Below are positions 21,492-32,298 of a stretch of 64,000 nt of DNA, in pieces (positions within the stretch are counted from its first letter, which is position 1; each line of letters opens with the position of its first letter). Under the pieces are notes generated by a model that was not told the DNA's origin, ran no database searches, and saw only the letters and a list, made by a program, of their open reading frames with translations. The position numbers and the translations under genes were made by a program. The stretch lies in NCBI GenBank assembly GCA_001584585.1, contig LSYV01000008.1, positions 104,724-168,723 on the forward strand. Reading direction: 5' to 3'. This DNA is from Gonium pectorale. Taxonomy: Eukaryota; Chlorophyta; Chlorophyceae; Chlamydomonadales; Volvocaceae.

Positions 21492-23184
21492 TCACGAATG
21501 CAGGGTGTAGCCCGCCGCCAGGGAGCCGGGCGGCGACATTGGCAGCACACGGAGCGACCCCACCACCCAGCCCTCCACCAGGTAAAGGCCCCATGCGGCC
21601 AGGGAGCTCGCCACGGCCTCGCCCTCGCCCGGCTGCTTGATGTGCGTCAGGTTACAGCCGACGCTGCTGGCGTGCAAGCGTATTGGGGACACGCTCTGCA
21701 GATGGAGGGTCTCATAAAAACCGGCGATCGCCGGCCAGTGGAACACGGTGAGCTGCGCCTCGATGCGGACCAGCCCCATCAGCCGCCCCGGTCCCGGCAG
21801 CTTGACCGGCCCGTGCATGTAGATCGGCGGCGCGGCGGCGCGCAGCACCAGCAAGGCGACGTGCGGGTCGCTGCAGCTAATGTAGAGCGCAGGCCGCCAC
21901 ACAAACCCATGCGCAAAGACCCCCAGCTGGCCGCCGACCTCATCGACATCTAGGTAAATCGCCTGGCCCGGCTGCAGGCCCGCCAGCGCCGCCGCCAGCG
22001 AAGTCCGCGCGATGCGCCACGTGTACTCTCGGCCTTCGGCGGGGATGCACTGCCGCCGTGGCCGGGTGAGGTACCACGGCGAGTCCATGTCGTACACTCC
22101 GGCGGCCTCGGCCTTCCAAGCGTTGCGGTCGGCGGAATTGTTAGCCAATGCCGTGATGATTGCCAGCTCCTGGACGGTGATGGGAAACCAGGCCGCGGGC
22201 GAGGGGGGCCTCCCGGAGCCCTCCACCGCCAGGGCCGTGTTGTGCGCCGCCGCCAGCGCCGGCAGTACAGAATCCAGGTAGGCCCGGCCGACCTGCACAA
22301 GCCGCACCCGCCGGCACAGCCGCTCGCGAATCGACGCGTCGGTGCGGCCGTGGTTGACAGCCATCCACACCGCTAGCAGCAGCAGGACGCTGTCCTCGCT
22401 GTCGGTGCCAAAGTCGTCCGACTCCAGCAGCCCCTCAAGCGCCTCCGCTGGCAGCTCTGACAGCTGACAGAGCAGCGCAGGCGTGTTAAGCACGAGCGGA
22501 GCGTCAGTGAAGTGGGTCGCGAGCTTCTGCCTGGCGGAGGCCAGGACAGCGGCAAAGGCCGGCTCCTCGGCTGGGTCGGGCCACAGCGCGCCGCACTTGA
22601 AGAGCTGCAGGAAGGGCGGCTCCGCAGCTCCCGCTGCCGGCGTGTCGATCAGGTTCCGAACAAGCCCCACACAGGCAGCGGCGCACAACTCAATCCCCAG
22701 GTAGGAAGCCTGCCGCCGCACCTCCAGCGCCTCGTGCACGCTGTCCGCCGCCACTTTGCCCGTGTACGCGAACCGAATGGCCGCCCGTGCGCCGGGCAGC
22801 TCCGCCTCACTGCCAAGCGGCACACGCAGCACGGGCCGGCCGACCGGCCGCTGGGCCCGCTCAGCCGGCTTACCCGTGCTGGGATCGTTGCTCCAACGCC
22901 GAAGCTGCGGGGAAAATGATTGCTATTGCCAGATTTGGCGCGCTGCTGCTGTACATTATGCTTACTTGCGCCGCAAAGCGCTCGGAGCATGCGCGAAGCA
23001 CCATCTTGTGTGCAGGCAGCGACTCCCCGATGGTGTCGCTCCCGTCGTTCCCATCTTGGCGACTCCGTTTGGAAGAGCTGTTGAGTCTCTCCAAGCAGAA
23101 AACGATCTCGCAATCGGCATCTTCCTCGCTACCAAATTGGGATGCTATGTGCTCCGCGACCGGGTCGATTGGCCTTCCTGCCAT
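21492..23184 (-). CDS. BTB/POZ-BACK domain protein
   Basis: Two exons, 23184-22966 and 22904-21492, joined across a 61-base intron (donor GTAAGC, acceptor CCCCGCAG), give 543 residues. The BTB fold spans roughly residues 1-140: a DCEIVF strand, the LPAHKMVLRACSERFAAQL core (the usual hiding place of the BTB His-Lys pair), and ARAAIRFAYTGK. A BACK-like helical region follows (about 150-300), with LESDDFGTDSEDSVLLLLAVW typical of its centre. The last about 220 residues have no familiar motif but recur as a strand-rich domain (YLDVDEVGGQLGVFAHGF, HGPVKLPGPGRLMGL). Such proteins usually serve as substrate adaptors for Cullin-3 ubiquitin ligases; that role is inferred. A GTG-led sub-frame inside exon 2 was ignored because the upstream exon restores the BTB start. 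Confidence 0.85.
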
Positions 23185-23393
23185 CTGCGTGAGTACGTGA
23201 AGTGGTCTGGGACTATCGATGGGGTAACAGAACATACAGCTGCAATCCAACCGTATGTACTTATGTCACTTTGCACGCTGTGCCGTACCACAGAGACGGC
23301 CGTACCCAGCAGACACTTATGATCCTTGCCTATTTCGTGTTGCCCCGGTGTGGCATGCGTCGTATGCGGTCTTCGCCATGGGGAGCACACGGG

Positions 23394-23429
23394 CACGGGC
23401 CCCTGATCCACCACGGGCCCCTGATCCAC
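23394..23429. repeat. Perfect 18-base tandem duplication
   Basis: CACGGGCCCCTGATCCAC occurs twice without interruption, 23394-23411 and 23412-23429. Confidence 0.95.
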
Positions 23430-24055
23430 CTTCAGCTTTGGCATCTTCACACCTATCCGTGTATCTATCCAAACTTACAGCACTATGGCACCCATCATGC
23501 CACACCCGGAAGCGCCATATAGTTACCAACTCATGCAAGCCCTCGGTGCCCTCGGTAATCAGGGTAACTACAGGGTTAGTACGGGAACTGAGCAACTGAA
23601 GCCCGCACCGTCCCATCCAAGCCAGGCCCTCGGTAAATACGCGGACACGGCGGTACTGCGGAACCTAGCTCTTGTTTGCACGCGCACCCTACAAATGGCT
23701 ACTTCAGTCACCCGACTCCCCTTGAAACGTGCGACCCTCATTCTCGTACGCCCACATTGTGGAATGGGTCGAAACGGGTCGGCTTACCAGTTCGTAAGTA
23801 TGGTTACGACCTGCTGCGTATCAGGCGTATCACGCGCAAGCTCGATTCCATGGGGGCGGCAAATAAACCCGAGTTGATTGCTCACATGCACACAAAGGCT
23901 CTTTGAGAGCTGTCCGTGTCGGCCAGATCCAAGGAAAACAGGTAGGCTCTCAGGGTAGCACAGGCTAACAGGTGCCCGGCCCCCCGCTCATCGGTTTCAG
24001 TTAGGTGCATTTTGATGTCGTGGGTGGAAGGTTTGGAAGTAAGGGAAGGGTGCCG

Positions 24056-24255
24056 AACTAGACACTATGGCGACCTCAGCTCTCTCAACACCACCGCGCA
24101 TGTTTGGCGAGCGGCCGTACTCCAATTCACGAACCCACAGCATTTGTCCCAGAGCGCCTCCGTGTTGCTCCGTCGTCTGAGGAGCGCGGCACTCAGCCCC
24201 CAAGCGAGACCGTCGTTGTTGCTGCAGCCCGGCCAACTGCCCAACACGCGTCAGT
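24056..24255. repeat. Dispersed repeat, copy 2
   Basis: Same orientation as copy 1 at 20255. It begins AACTAGACACTATGGCGACC, against ACCTAGAGACTATGACAACC in copy 1, and shares the 36-base core ending CACGAACCCACAGC at 24141. The following diverged block keeps the order seen in copy 1. Confidence 0.7.
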
Positions 24256-24854
24256 ACACAACTGAATCACAACTCTGCCAAGAAATGAATCCACGATGCC
24301 CCACGCCATGCTCTTGCACGCTGTGCTGCTGTCTCACAAGTGAAGACCGCGCTCACATGGCCCTCCGCTTCAGCTTAAGAGGTGACTTCATGCACGATTC
24401 ACGGTTGTCTCACGCACAAGACATTGATGCCCCAGTTGGAGGCTCACGGATCACACAGGCGGCGACAAATGCAACGCGCGTCTGGCCGTATGGCACGGAT
24501 GGTGCTGGGCCTTTGGGCCTCCCGTTAACGTCGGCAGCGTGCTCACTGCCAGGCCAGGGGGGTATTGCTATAGCTTACGATCCGGCAGAAGGGCTGCCAA
24601 ATCGCATAGCGGGGCATAAGCATGCCCGTTCCGTCGGCCAGTACACGCCTGCCCAGCATCACACTCCTGGAAAAACCACAGCTTTAGGTGAAGAATGAGC
24701 GTCAGCCTAGGATGCTAGGCGGGAATCAATGAAAAATGTCAATATGTAGCCCCAATCGGGCAATCGGGAGTGCGATCAATCCAGTTTTTCCCGGCTCAGT
24801 CATGCAAACAGCAGCTGGCGGCGCCTTCCCTCCCCGTCACCTAGGCAGGCCGCC

Positions 24855-27800
24855 CTAAGCAAGGCTCGCTTTACCCACGGCACCTGTGCTTCGCCATGGG
24901 TCGTACGCGCTGGGGTCTTTGGGATACAGAACGCGCCCGTCAAACCGCACGTCAGCTATGTGCGGCAAAATGTCGCGGTGGCGGTTGGCCTCCCAGGCAT
25001 CCGTCGGCGGACGCACTCGGATGCCGACGCCACCCACCACGCGCCGCGCAAGGTTCGGCTGCAGCCTCCTCTGGTTGAAGTCGCGGCGCACATCCCAGGC
25101 CATGCCTTGGCGGCCGTAGGGCACATTGACGGATAGCCATCCGCCGCAGGGCGTTGCGTCGGGCGTCAGTGCGGAGCCGTTGTACACGGTGTCAAATGTC
25201 CTGTTCACGCTGTTGTAGTCCAGCGTCCTGGTGTTGCCAATGCCGTCGAGCGGCACTGCCGGCCACTGCAGGAGGAACACCTGCACGGAAGGCACAGGAT
25301 GTGCGTCCCGTGGGCATGGGAACGTGGGAGGGTACACGGGGGGTTACAGGACGGGTGCCCCGTGGGCATGGGGACATGGGAGGAGGATTGATGGTCGAGG
25401 ACGGAGGAGAAGGGAGGCAAAGCAGGCCGCCAGCAAGCGGCAATTGGACATATTGCGGCAGGTGGCGGCCTGCATACGCGGTGTGCTGCGGAACGCCAGT
25501 ACCGGTACTTGTGGGCTGCCATATGTGCTGTCACTGGGGTGACGGCAGTGATGATACCGTAATGGATGTATGCTTCCCTTAGGTTGGAGCAGGATGCTGG
25601 AGGTGGGGGGAGCCACACGCGCTAGGCCGTTTGGCTCCCCAAACACTCACCTCCAGGACACCCGGCTGATAGACCTCTTGGATGGCGATGCGATTGATTA
25701 GCATGGGCTCACGGAAGTACAGCACAACCGTGTCGGCGGAGAATCCAGCGGTCTCCCTGTGGCTGTGGCGATGTTTACGGTTGGGGTGGAGGTCATGGAT
25801 GCGGCGATGGGGCCCACGTCCGCGTGTGAACGGGTGGTCAGGCAGGCCGGCGGCGGCAGTTGCACGGATTGAATGCGGCGGGCCCTACTGCCCATGTGGT
25901 AAGCGAGCCCTCTCATGTGCACCCGGCTTCGGCAATCTAGTTGCCTTGTAGGCATGGGGGGGGACGTCAACTACTCCAGACATCGTCGCCTCCTGGCACA
26001 GGGCCCACCGCACCTGCGCCACACCGCAAGACGAGGAGCCTCCACCCACCGCCCATCGGAATACGCAACAGGACGCCCCTCTCTCGGCACTCATGCACCC
26101 AACCCCCCCATCCGGCAGCCGCACACTGAGGCGCACTCACCCGACGGAGTACGGGGACCAGGCGCGGCTGCACTGGTAGCACGGCCGCTCGTCGCACGGC
26201 TGCCTACCCCGCTGCACCTGTGTGACGCAGCATCACAGCATCATGGCACGGATCACGGCCACGTTTTACGAGGGTAGATGAAGCTTTCGAGGCGGAGCAA
26301 AGGAGCGGCACCCGGGGCGCCAACACGCCTCGGCGGCGCCCATGCAGCAACAACGCACGCACAGAATGAGCCGCGCGAGCCGTGCCGCTGCTGCCGCGCT
26401 GCTGCGAATAAGCTTCCCGGTGCGGTGCCTCTCACCAGCCACAGCTTGCTGTTGTTGGGTTGGGTGTTCAGCTCGGTCTGGAAGCCCGGGTCGTCAAACC
26501 AGGTGACGGGTCTGGGCGGGTTGGGCATGCGGGTGAGGCAGCGCGACCAGCAAGGGGGATACGGTAGGCAGCTGGGACGGGCAGGCTTGCAGCGGCCGTC
26601 ACTGCCGGCCAGGGGGCAGACCCCCAGGGCAACCGATTTTGCGGTCTCACCTGTAGGAGCTCTGCACGCCGGTAGCCGGCATTCCGACGAAGTCCACAAA
26701 CAGCGGTGGCGGGGGCGACGACAAGGGCGGCGGCGACGGCGGCGGGGACGAACGTTGTGCAGGCGGCGGAGAGGGCGGACGGCTGGGTGGGGCGGACGGT
26801 CGTGTGGAGGGTGGCGCTGGAGTTCGTGTCGGGCGTCGTTGCGGGGGCGGTACAGGGCGCCGGGATGAGCTCGGTGGCAGGGGCCGGGACGAGGGCCGCG
26901 ACGGCGACTGCCGCAGTGGCGGGGCCCGCGGCTTTGGAGACGATGGCTTCCTTGGCGGCGTGTCCTACGGGGTAGAGGAGCAGAACGACTGGGCGCTCAC
27001 CCATGTCCCCAATCCGCCACCGTCCCTCGATCCCTGGCCGGCAGAGCTCGCTCATTGCGCGGGTGTGTTGGATGCCTCCCATGACAGACATCCGCAGCCA
27101 CGCATGGGACTGTGCATAGGGGGCGTGCGCATCTGCCGCTGAATGAGTCATGCCTCCTGTGAATGCTCTTGTGGTGATTCCCAAGTGTTGCCAAGGGTGT
27201 TGGCTCCTGGTGTCACAGTGCTTAGCGCAGCGGGGCCATAGGACCCACCGCTTGGGGCCTCGTCGACACAGACGCGCGGATTGTGGACCTCGCTTCCGAG
27301 TGGACCAGGTGGCGCAGCAGCTCGGCCGTGTCCTCTGCCAGGCTCTCCAAGTCATCCGCAGCAGAGTCGGGGTCCATGGGCAATCGCTCGCCCGTGCAGG
27401 AGGGCTGCGCCGGCGGCTGGTGCAAACCTGCGACAAGGACGGGGTGGGTACCGGGGCAGCGAGTCAGTTCTTGGCCGACGGATACTCATAAATGCTGGTC
27501 CATATGTCCTATGGACAGGTGCGTGCGTTCCACCTCTGTGCCCAGGGCACCGCCCACCCGAACGACAGACCGTCTTGACGCAGCAAGACAGCGAGGGGCG
27601 TGAAGGGCCGCTGCCCCCCACTGCCCGACCACCTGAAAAGGCCTGCAGCAGCCAGGACCGCAGCGATGCCCCGTGAAACCAAGCATCCGCTCAACCCCGC
27701 AAACCCCGCTCAACGCTGCAAGACGGAGCCAGCCACTGTTGGGGGGACGCGGCTGATCATAAACGCTGGTGCGTTAGAACCGCCAGCGTGTAGACAAAGC

Positions 27801-29936
27801 CTGGCAGGCACTGGGCCCGTTGGCCGTCGCCCTCGCCCACAACCGGCACCAGCGCATACGCCACGTAGTGCACCAGGCCCAACCAGGCCGCGCCCCTGCG
27901 CGCCCAGCGGGGCCCTAACGCCATACACGGTAACATACCAGGCCGCGTCCCTCCGCGCCCGACAGGGCCCCAAAGCGGCACCGCACTCGACACATGCCGA
28001 CACCCGCTGAGCGCCGTGTACCGTCGCCCCGAGCAGCGGGCTGCCGTCCCCATGGATATCACTCGTGGTGCACGCGGTGGTCGGCCGCAGGCCCTTGGGT
28101 CAGAGCTGCGCGGCCCACCATGCGCCTGATGTAACGCTGCGTGCGGGAGTACTGGCAATGCGTGTGGCAGTCGAGCGACCGGCCGTCGAGCCAAGCCCAA
28201 CCCACGCGACCCAACGCGAGAGACACGTGAAGAGATCGGTGCGGGGCGGCGGGCGGCTGCCACTCACCGTCAGCAAAGTCCTGGATGAGCTTGGCGAGGA
28301 GGCGCGCCCAGGGCTCCCTCGCCTCCTCGCTCCCCTTCCAGCTGAAGCCTAACCACACGACCGCGCCCCGGCTGCCCACCCTGCCGAAAGCCTGCAGGGC
28401 GGAGGCCGCCAGAGCGCGGAGAGGCAGGGTGCAGGTGACGGCTCGTGAGCGCGGCGGGGTCGGCAGTGCGCAGACACATGCGCCGGGCCTCTCAAGCACG
28501 CTGCTGGTAGCCGCAGGGGCGACCAGGAACTGGGCACCATGCGCTGTGCCTTTGTTCTTGCCTTAGTGGGACAGGCTGAGCTGAGCGCATGATAGAGGGC
28601 GCTTTCCGCTTTCGCGTCTGGTGCCGTTCAATGACGCACACTCCGTGAGCGTGCGCTGGACTCCCATGCGGCCCATCCCCGCAGACGGGGCCGTGTAAGC
28701 AGCAGCAGCAGCAGCAGCGGCAGCGCCACCGGATCCATTCCGCACCTGGGCCACCACCTCCTGGTCTCCCTCCACCACGTAGAGAGGATACGCCACGGCT
28801 TCCGGGTCGCCGTGACTGCACCAGGTGTGGGACTGGCAGGGGGGAGCAAGGAGTAGCATGCATGTATGGGTACGTTTAGTCTGCGCGTGTCCTGGGCATG
28901 GGCCCGCTAGAAGTGGGCTGCCTGGCTGTATCTGTGTATCAGCATGCGGCTTCGGGGGTTTGGGGAGCACGGCTAACGTCAGCTACACTGCTGCTTGCCG
29001 GCTGCCGCCTGGCGCGGCGCTCCGTGTCACGCCTCGATCCGTGTGTGATCTTCGTTGACCCCGCCTGTTGGTGTCGCCACGCCGGCGGCGGCCCATGCCG
29101 GCGGCAGAGCTCACCGCCGAGCTGATCGGGCCCTGGCTGGTCGCCCCATCCCGCTCTATGGTGAAGCAATAAATTCCCAATCGCACTCCTCGCTCGGAAT
29201 CAAATCGCCCCAACTAGCCGTGCGCAGGCACGAAGACAGTGTTGTCCACCTACTTTATTGGGCGCAAGCATGAGGGAGGAAAGTGTAGGCTTAAGCGGCC
29301 CAACTCACCTGGACGTACAGCCCCCCCTCAAGGCGCTCCGGCCATGGACCCGGCAGGAAGCTGCAGGCCTGGGCCGAGGGGACCGCCCCGCCAGGGCTGC
29401 CGCCAACCGCCTGGCAGTGCTGCTTCCAGTCCCCAGCGTAGCCGAGAACCTGCGTTATGAGCTCCTCCGTGCCCTCGCTGAGCCTGCGGAAGAGTCATGC
29501 GGGTGGGCTGGTCTGCGGGTCGACGCGGCGGTGTCTTGGGCCCCGACCAAGGTGCCCGTCCCAGGCCCAGGACGTACCGAAGCGAATCGTGCACAACCAC
29601 GAGGCCACCGGAATCCACCCAGCGTGAGAGGCTCTCCACATCTTCGACCGCGGCGTAGGGTGTGGCTCCGCTGAGGGGCGGGATGACGAACGCCGGCATG
29701 GTGCCGACATGCCCGAAGTCCGGCTGGCCGTCCGCGCGTTGAACGCTGAACCCAAAGCGGCGCAAGTCTGATTCCAGATTGACCGGAGCAAAGGGGTCCC
29801 AGCGGGTATCGAGGACCCTGGAGGTCAGCGGCCAATAAAGCGCAACCGCTGGCGTTGACCCGGCGCCATGGGCGACTACAGCCGACCAACTGTAGAGCAG
29901 AAGCGCTATCACTAAAGAGCGTCTGCCCGCCCACAT
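24855..29936 (-). CDS. Secreted proline-stalked protein, paralogue A (amidotransferase-fold-like N-terminal domain)
   Basis: Ten minus-strand exons join in frame to about 640 residues: 29936-29578, 29483-29309, 28832-28746, 28391-28268, 27427-27249, 26964-26651, 26511-26436, 26217-26141, 25756-25651 and 25280-24855. The start is the ATG at 29936; a longer frame begins only with TTG. Residues 1-27 form a signal peptide (LVIALLLYSWSAVVAHGAG). Residues 28-250 resemble a class I amidotransferase/ThuA fold: SGGLVVVHDS, DPEAVAYPLY and GAVVWLGFSW. Residues about 309-398 are Pro/Ser/Arg-rich. The C-terminal part (about 400-640) has a Cys-rich turn (CDERPCYQC), DTVVLYFREPMLINRIAI, a CGGW motif and DVRFDGRVLYP. 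This part may be a galactose-binding-like beta-sandwich. Every segment aligns with gene B at 32299-36411 except B's middle domain. Probable cell-wall or secreted glycoprotein; function unknown. Confidence 0.78.
28698..28718 (+). repeat. (AGC)7 microsatellite in intron of gene A
   Basis: Seven uninterrupted AGC units, followed by a degenerate GGCAGC. It lies in the intron after the third exon of gene A and is therefore non-coding in this model. Confidence 0.9.
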
Positions 29937-32298
29937 TCTGCTAGGTAACAATCAATAAAGCATGGCACTGTTGTTCATAATCGATGTAATCGTATAACAT
30001 ACATGCTACAAAGCAGCACTGCAATGGCCACTGCGTCTACAAGTAAAAACAAAAATAATTATTATTGACAATGAGCCTATGACGGGTACAAGGACCCGAC
30101 ATACATACTGTACGGTTGGTGTACCGCATACAGTGCATACGAACCTACGGCCTTGCTCACTGGCCAGTGGCCGCCCCACAGCTCCTTCTGCGAATGATCG
30201 TTGACAAGTGCTGCCAGATTTACAGCGCAGTGTGGAAGCAAAGCTGCGGCAGGCCCAATCCTGCCCAATCCACGTTCGTTGCATATAAGTTTCCAGAATT
30301 GCGTCTTGCGTCGCTTAGCCGCGGCTCCGCCGCGGAGAAGGGTACCTGCAAGCAGGAAAGAGAGTCATCTGCGGGATGGGGGTGGAGCCCTGATCCACCG
30401 CGAGCTGAGACTGGTCAGTGACTGTAACGTAGTATGGCACAGTCCGGCCCGGCGGTGTCAGATCTGACAAAAGGAAACTCGCGAATTAGCTAGCACCGAC
30501 GGGTGCGACAGCCTAAGGACCCAGGCCTACCGGCCTCGTACTGCCCTTACTGCCGTACTACCGGACAGCACCGAAGTGCATACACGCTTGCCAGCCGAAC
30601 GCAGGAAACCTAGGTTTCCGCTACTACGCTACGCTGCGTGCGGAAGCCGTCGTGTATCTTTAAAATGCTAGTACTGCCGGCGGGCAACGTGAGCGTTGCA
30701 CTTGCTGTGGTCCGGGGCTATACTGTTGTTTGTTGTGTGCCACCGCTGGCAATAGCAAATCATGTCCCCGCACATACGGGAACCGCACCGCATCACACCT
30801 ATACGGCAGCGTGCGGCTGCCGTCTTTTTGTCCAGGTTTCTCTCTTTTTTCAGGGCTCCCATCCACGGCCCCATGCAAGGCTCCCATCCGCTGCCACGAA
30901 CACGGACGACACATGACCGGAACTCTACCCGCAGAGGATCTGGGGCAAGCTAGGGTTCGACCTTTCAAGACACGGATTACCGAGATCTCCCCTGCGGATT
31001 ACAGTCCAGCGCGCACAACCGTGGTGCGCTTTCTCCTTGGGGCCTACTTTGCCGCCACCCTCAGTCTTGATCGCCCCCATCTCCCGACCTACTTAAGCCG
31101 CCAACCTCGCCAGCTTCCTCCGCCTTCCCTCAATGCTTCCAACCCAAGCCCTGCGCGGACGCGGTCCCGGAACTTGCGCTCTAGCTAGCCGGGTGCGCAC
31201 GAGCTATCACATTGCACATGTACGGCACCAATAATGCAATGCAGTCACCCGCAGTCACCCGCCGGTGCCGTACAGCGCACTCTTTGCAGCGCAGGGCCTA
31301 TGCCCACAATCATGAATGGCAGTAGTGTGGCTTGTTCGAGCCGTACATAGTCCTATCATAGCAAGACACGCAGCCCCGCGCAATCGTCGGTCGGCCGCAG
31401 TCCCTCTCCCGCTTCCTGGCTTGCCTGGCGTACCCATTTCCCAGCACGCTCTGCCCTTTCTGTTCACAACCCATCCACTTCAGTAGTGCTGTCCTCATCT
31501 GTGCCTCGTCTACCGTATCGTACGCACGCACGCCCCAAGCAAGCACGCGCGCCAGGCGCAAGGAACCTCAAGCGCGCGTTGCTTTGCGCCGCCCACGGCC
31601 CCCGAGCGCGAATGCCAAGTCCCCAACAGGGGGACATCACCCGCTTTAGTCTGTGCCGCCCTCCTGCCGGCAAACATGCCAACGGCCCAGCAACCTGCCT
31701 AACACGCGTGTACGCCTGCGCACTGATCGCAACCGTCCAACGAGCCACACCATCCAACGCACAAACGTTTGAGCAACAAGCAATGAATGGTCAGGGTAAG
31801 ACGCCCACACATACACGTGCCATCCATGCTTCAAGCATAGGAATCGCTGCGGCGCCGCTGGCGCCGTTACTAAAAGAGGTACCCATTGTGTGAGGGAAAC
31901 ATGCGCGCAAGCAAGCACATTGGTCACACGCGAGCACGCCGCATCGCAACGCAAGGCTGTCAGGGTTGCGACATACATGTCCTAGTGCCAGCGAGAAACC
32001 CGCGCGCCCGAGACGACTGCTCGTGACCGCGCGGCGCTCTATCAAGGCACGACCCCTCACGGCGCCCCGACAGACCGGCCCTCCGCTGTCGGAGGGGGAG
32101 CCGACGCCGCCAGCCACGAGGAGGTGAAATGCGGTACAGCCAACACATCCACGCCCCCGCGTCCTACAAGCCCTTGATCCAATACCTACTCATCCACACC
32201 CTGCAGTCTCGTGGCCCATCCCACAGCCTGCCGCGCGCTCGAGTCCCAACGCTCCCTGCCCACTCATTCTCCATGCGCACGGGCCCGGAATCCGCAGC
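29937..32298. other. Spacer between secreted paralogues A and B
   Basis: About 2.4 kb with no supported gene. It should contain the promoter of gene A on the left and the 3' UTR of gene B on the right. The plus-strand frame at 31486-31893 has no family resemblance. A minus-strand TGTAA (TTACA at 30999-31003) could end the gene B transcript, implying a 1.3 kb 3' UTR. Confidence 0.5.

Larger units (their letters stand above)
23185..24854. other. Intergenic region between BTB gene and secreted gene A
   Basis: It contains the BTB promoter at the left and the 3' UTR of gene A at the right; a minus-strand TGTAA (TTACA at 23475-23479) is a weak candidate signal. It also holds an 18-base tandem duplication at 23394 and copy 2 of the dispersed repeat. 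No coding exon was recognised. Confidence 0.5.

Noticed and set aside
23394..23429. CRISPR-like direct repeats
   Set aside because: The 18-base units are directly adjacent with no spacers. The window is eukaryotic nuclear DNA and no CRISPR array was seen anywhere.
28698..28718. Poly-Ala/Gln coding repeat
   Set aside because: The AGC run falls between the splice donor at 28745 and the next exon at 28391, so it is intronic in the best model.
29937..29951. Upstream start for secreted gene A at 29951
   Set aside because: The codon there is TTG. The ATG at 29936 gives a normal signal peptide.
31486..31893. Plus-strand frame of 135 codons between the secreted paralogues
   Set aside because: Composition is Arg/Pro/Ala-biased like random GC-rich DNA, with no motif, no good Kozak context and no supporting splice partner.
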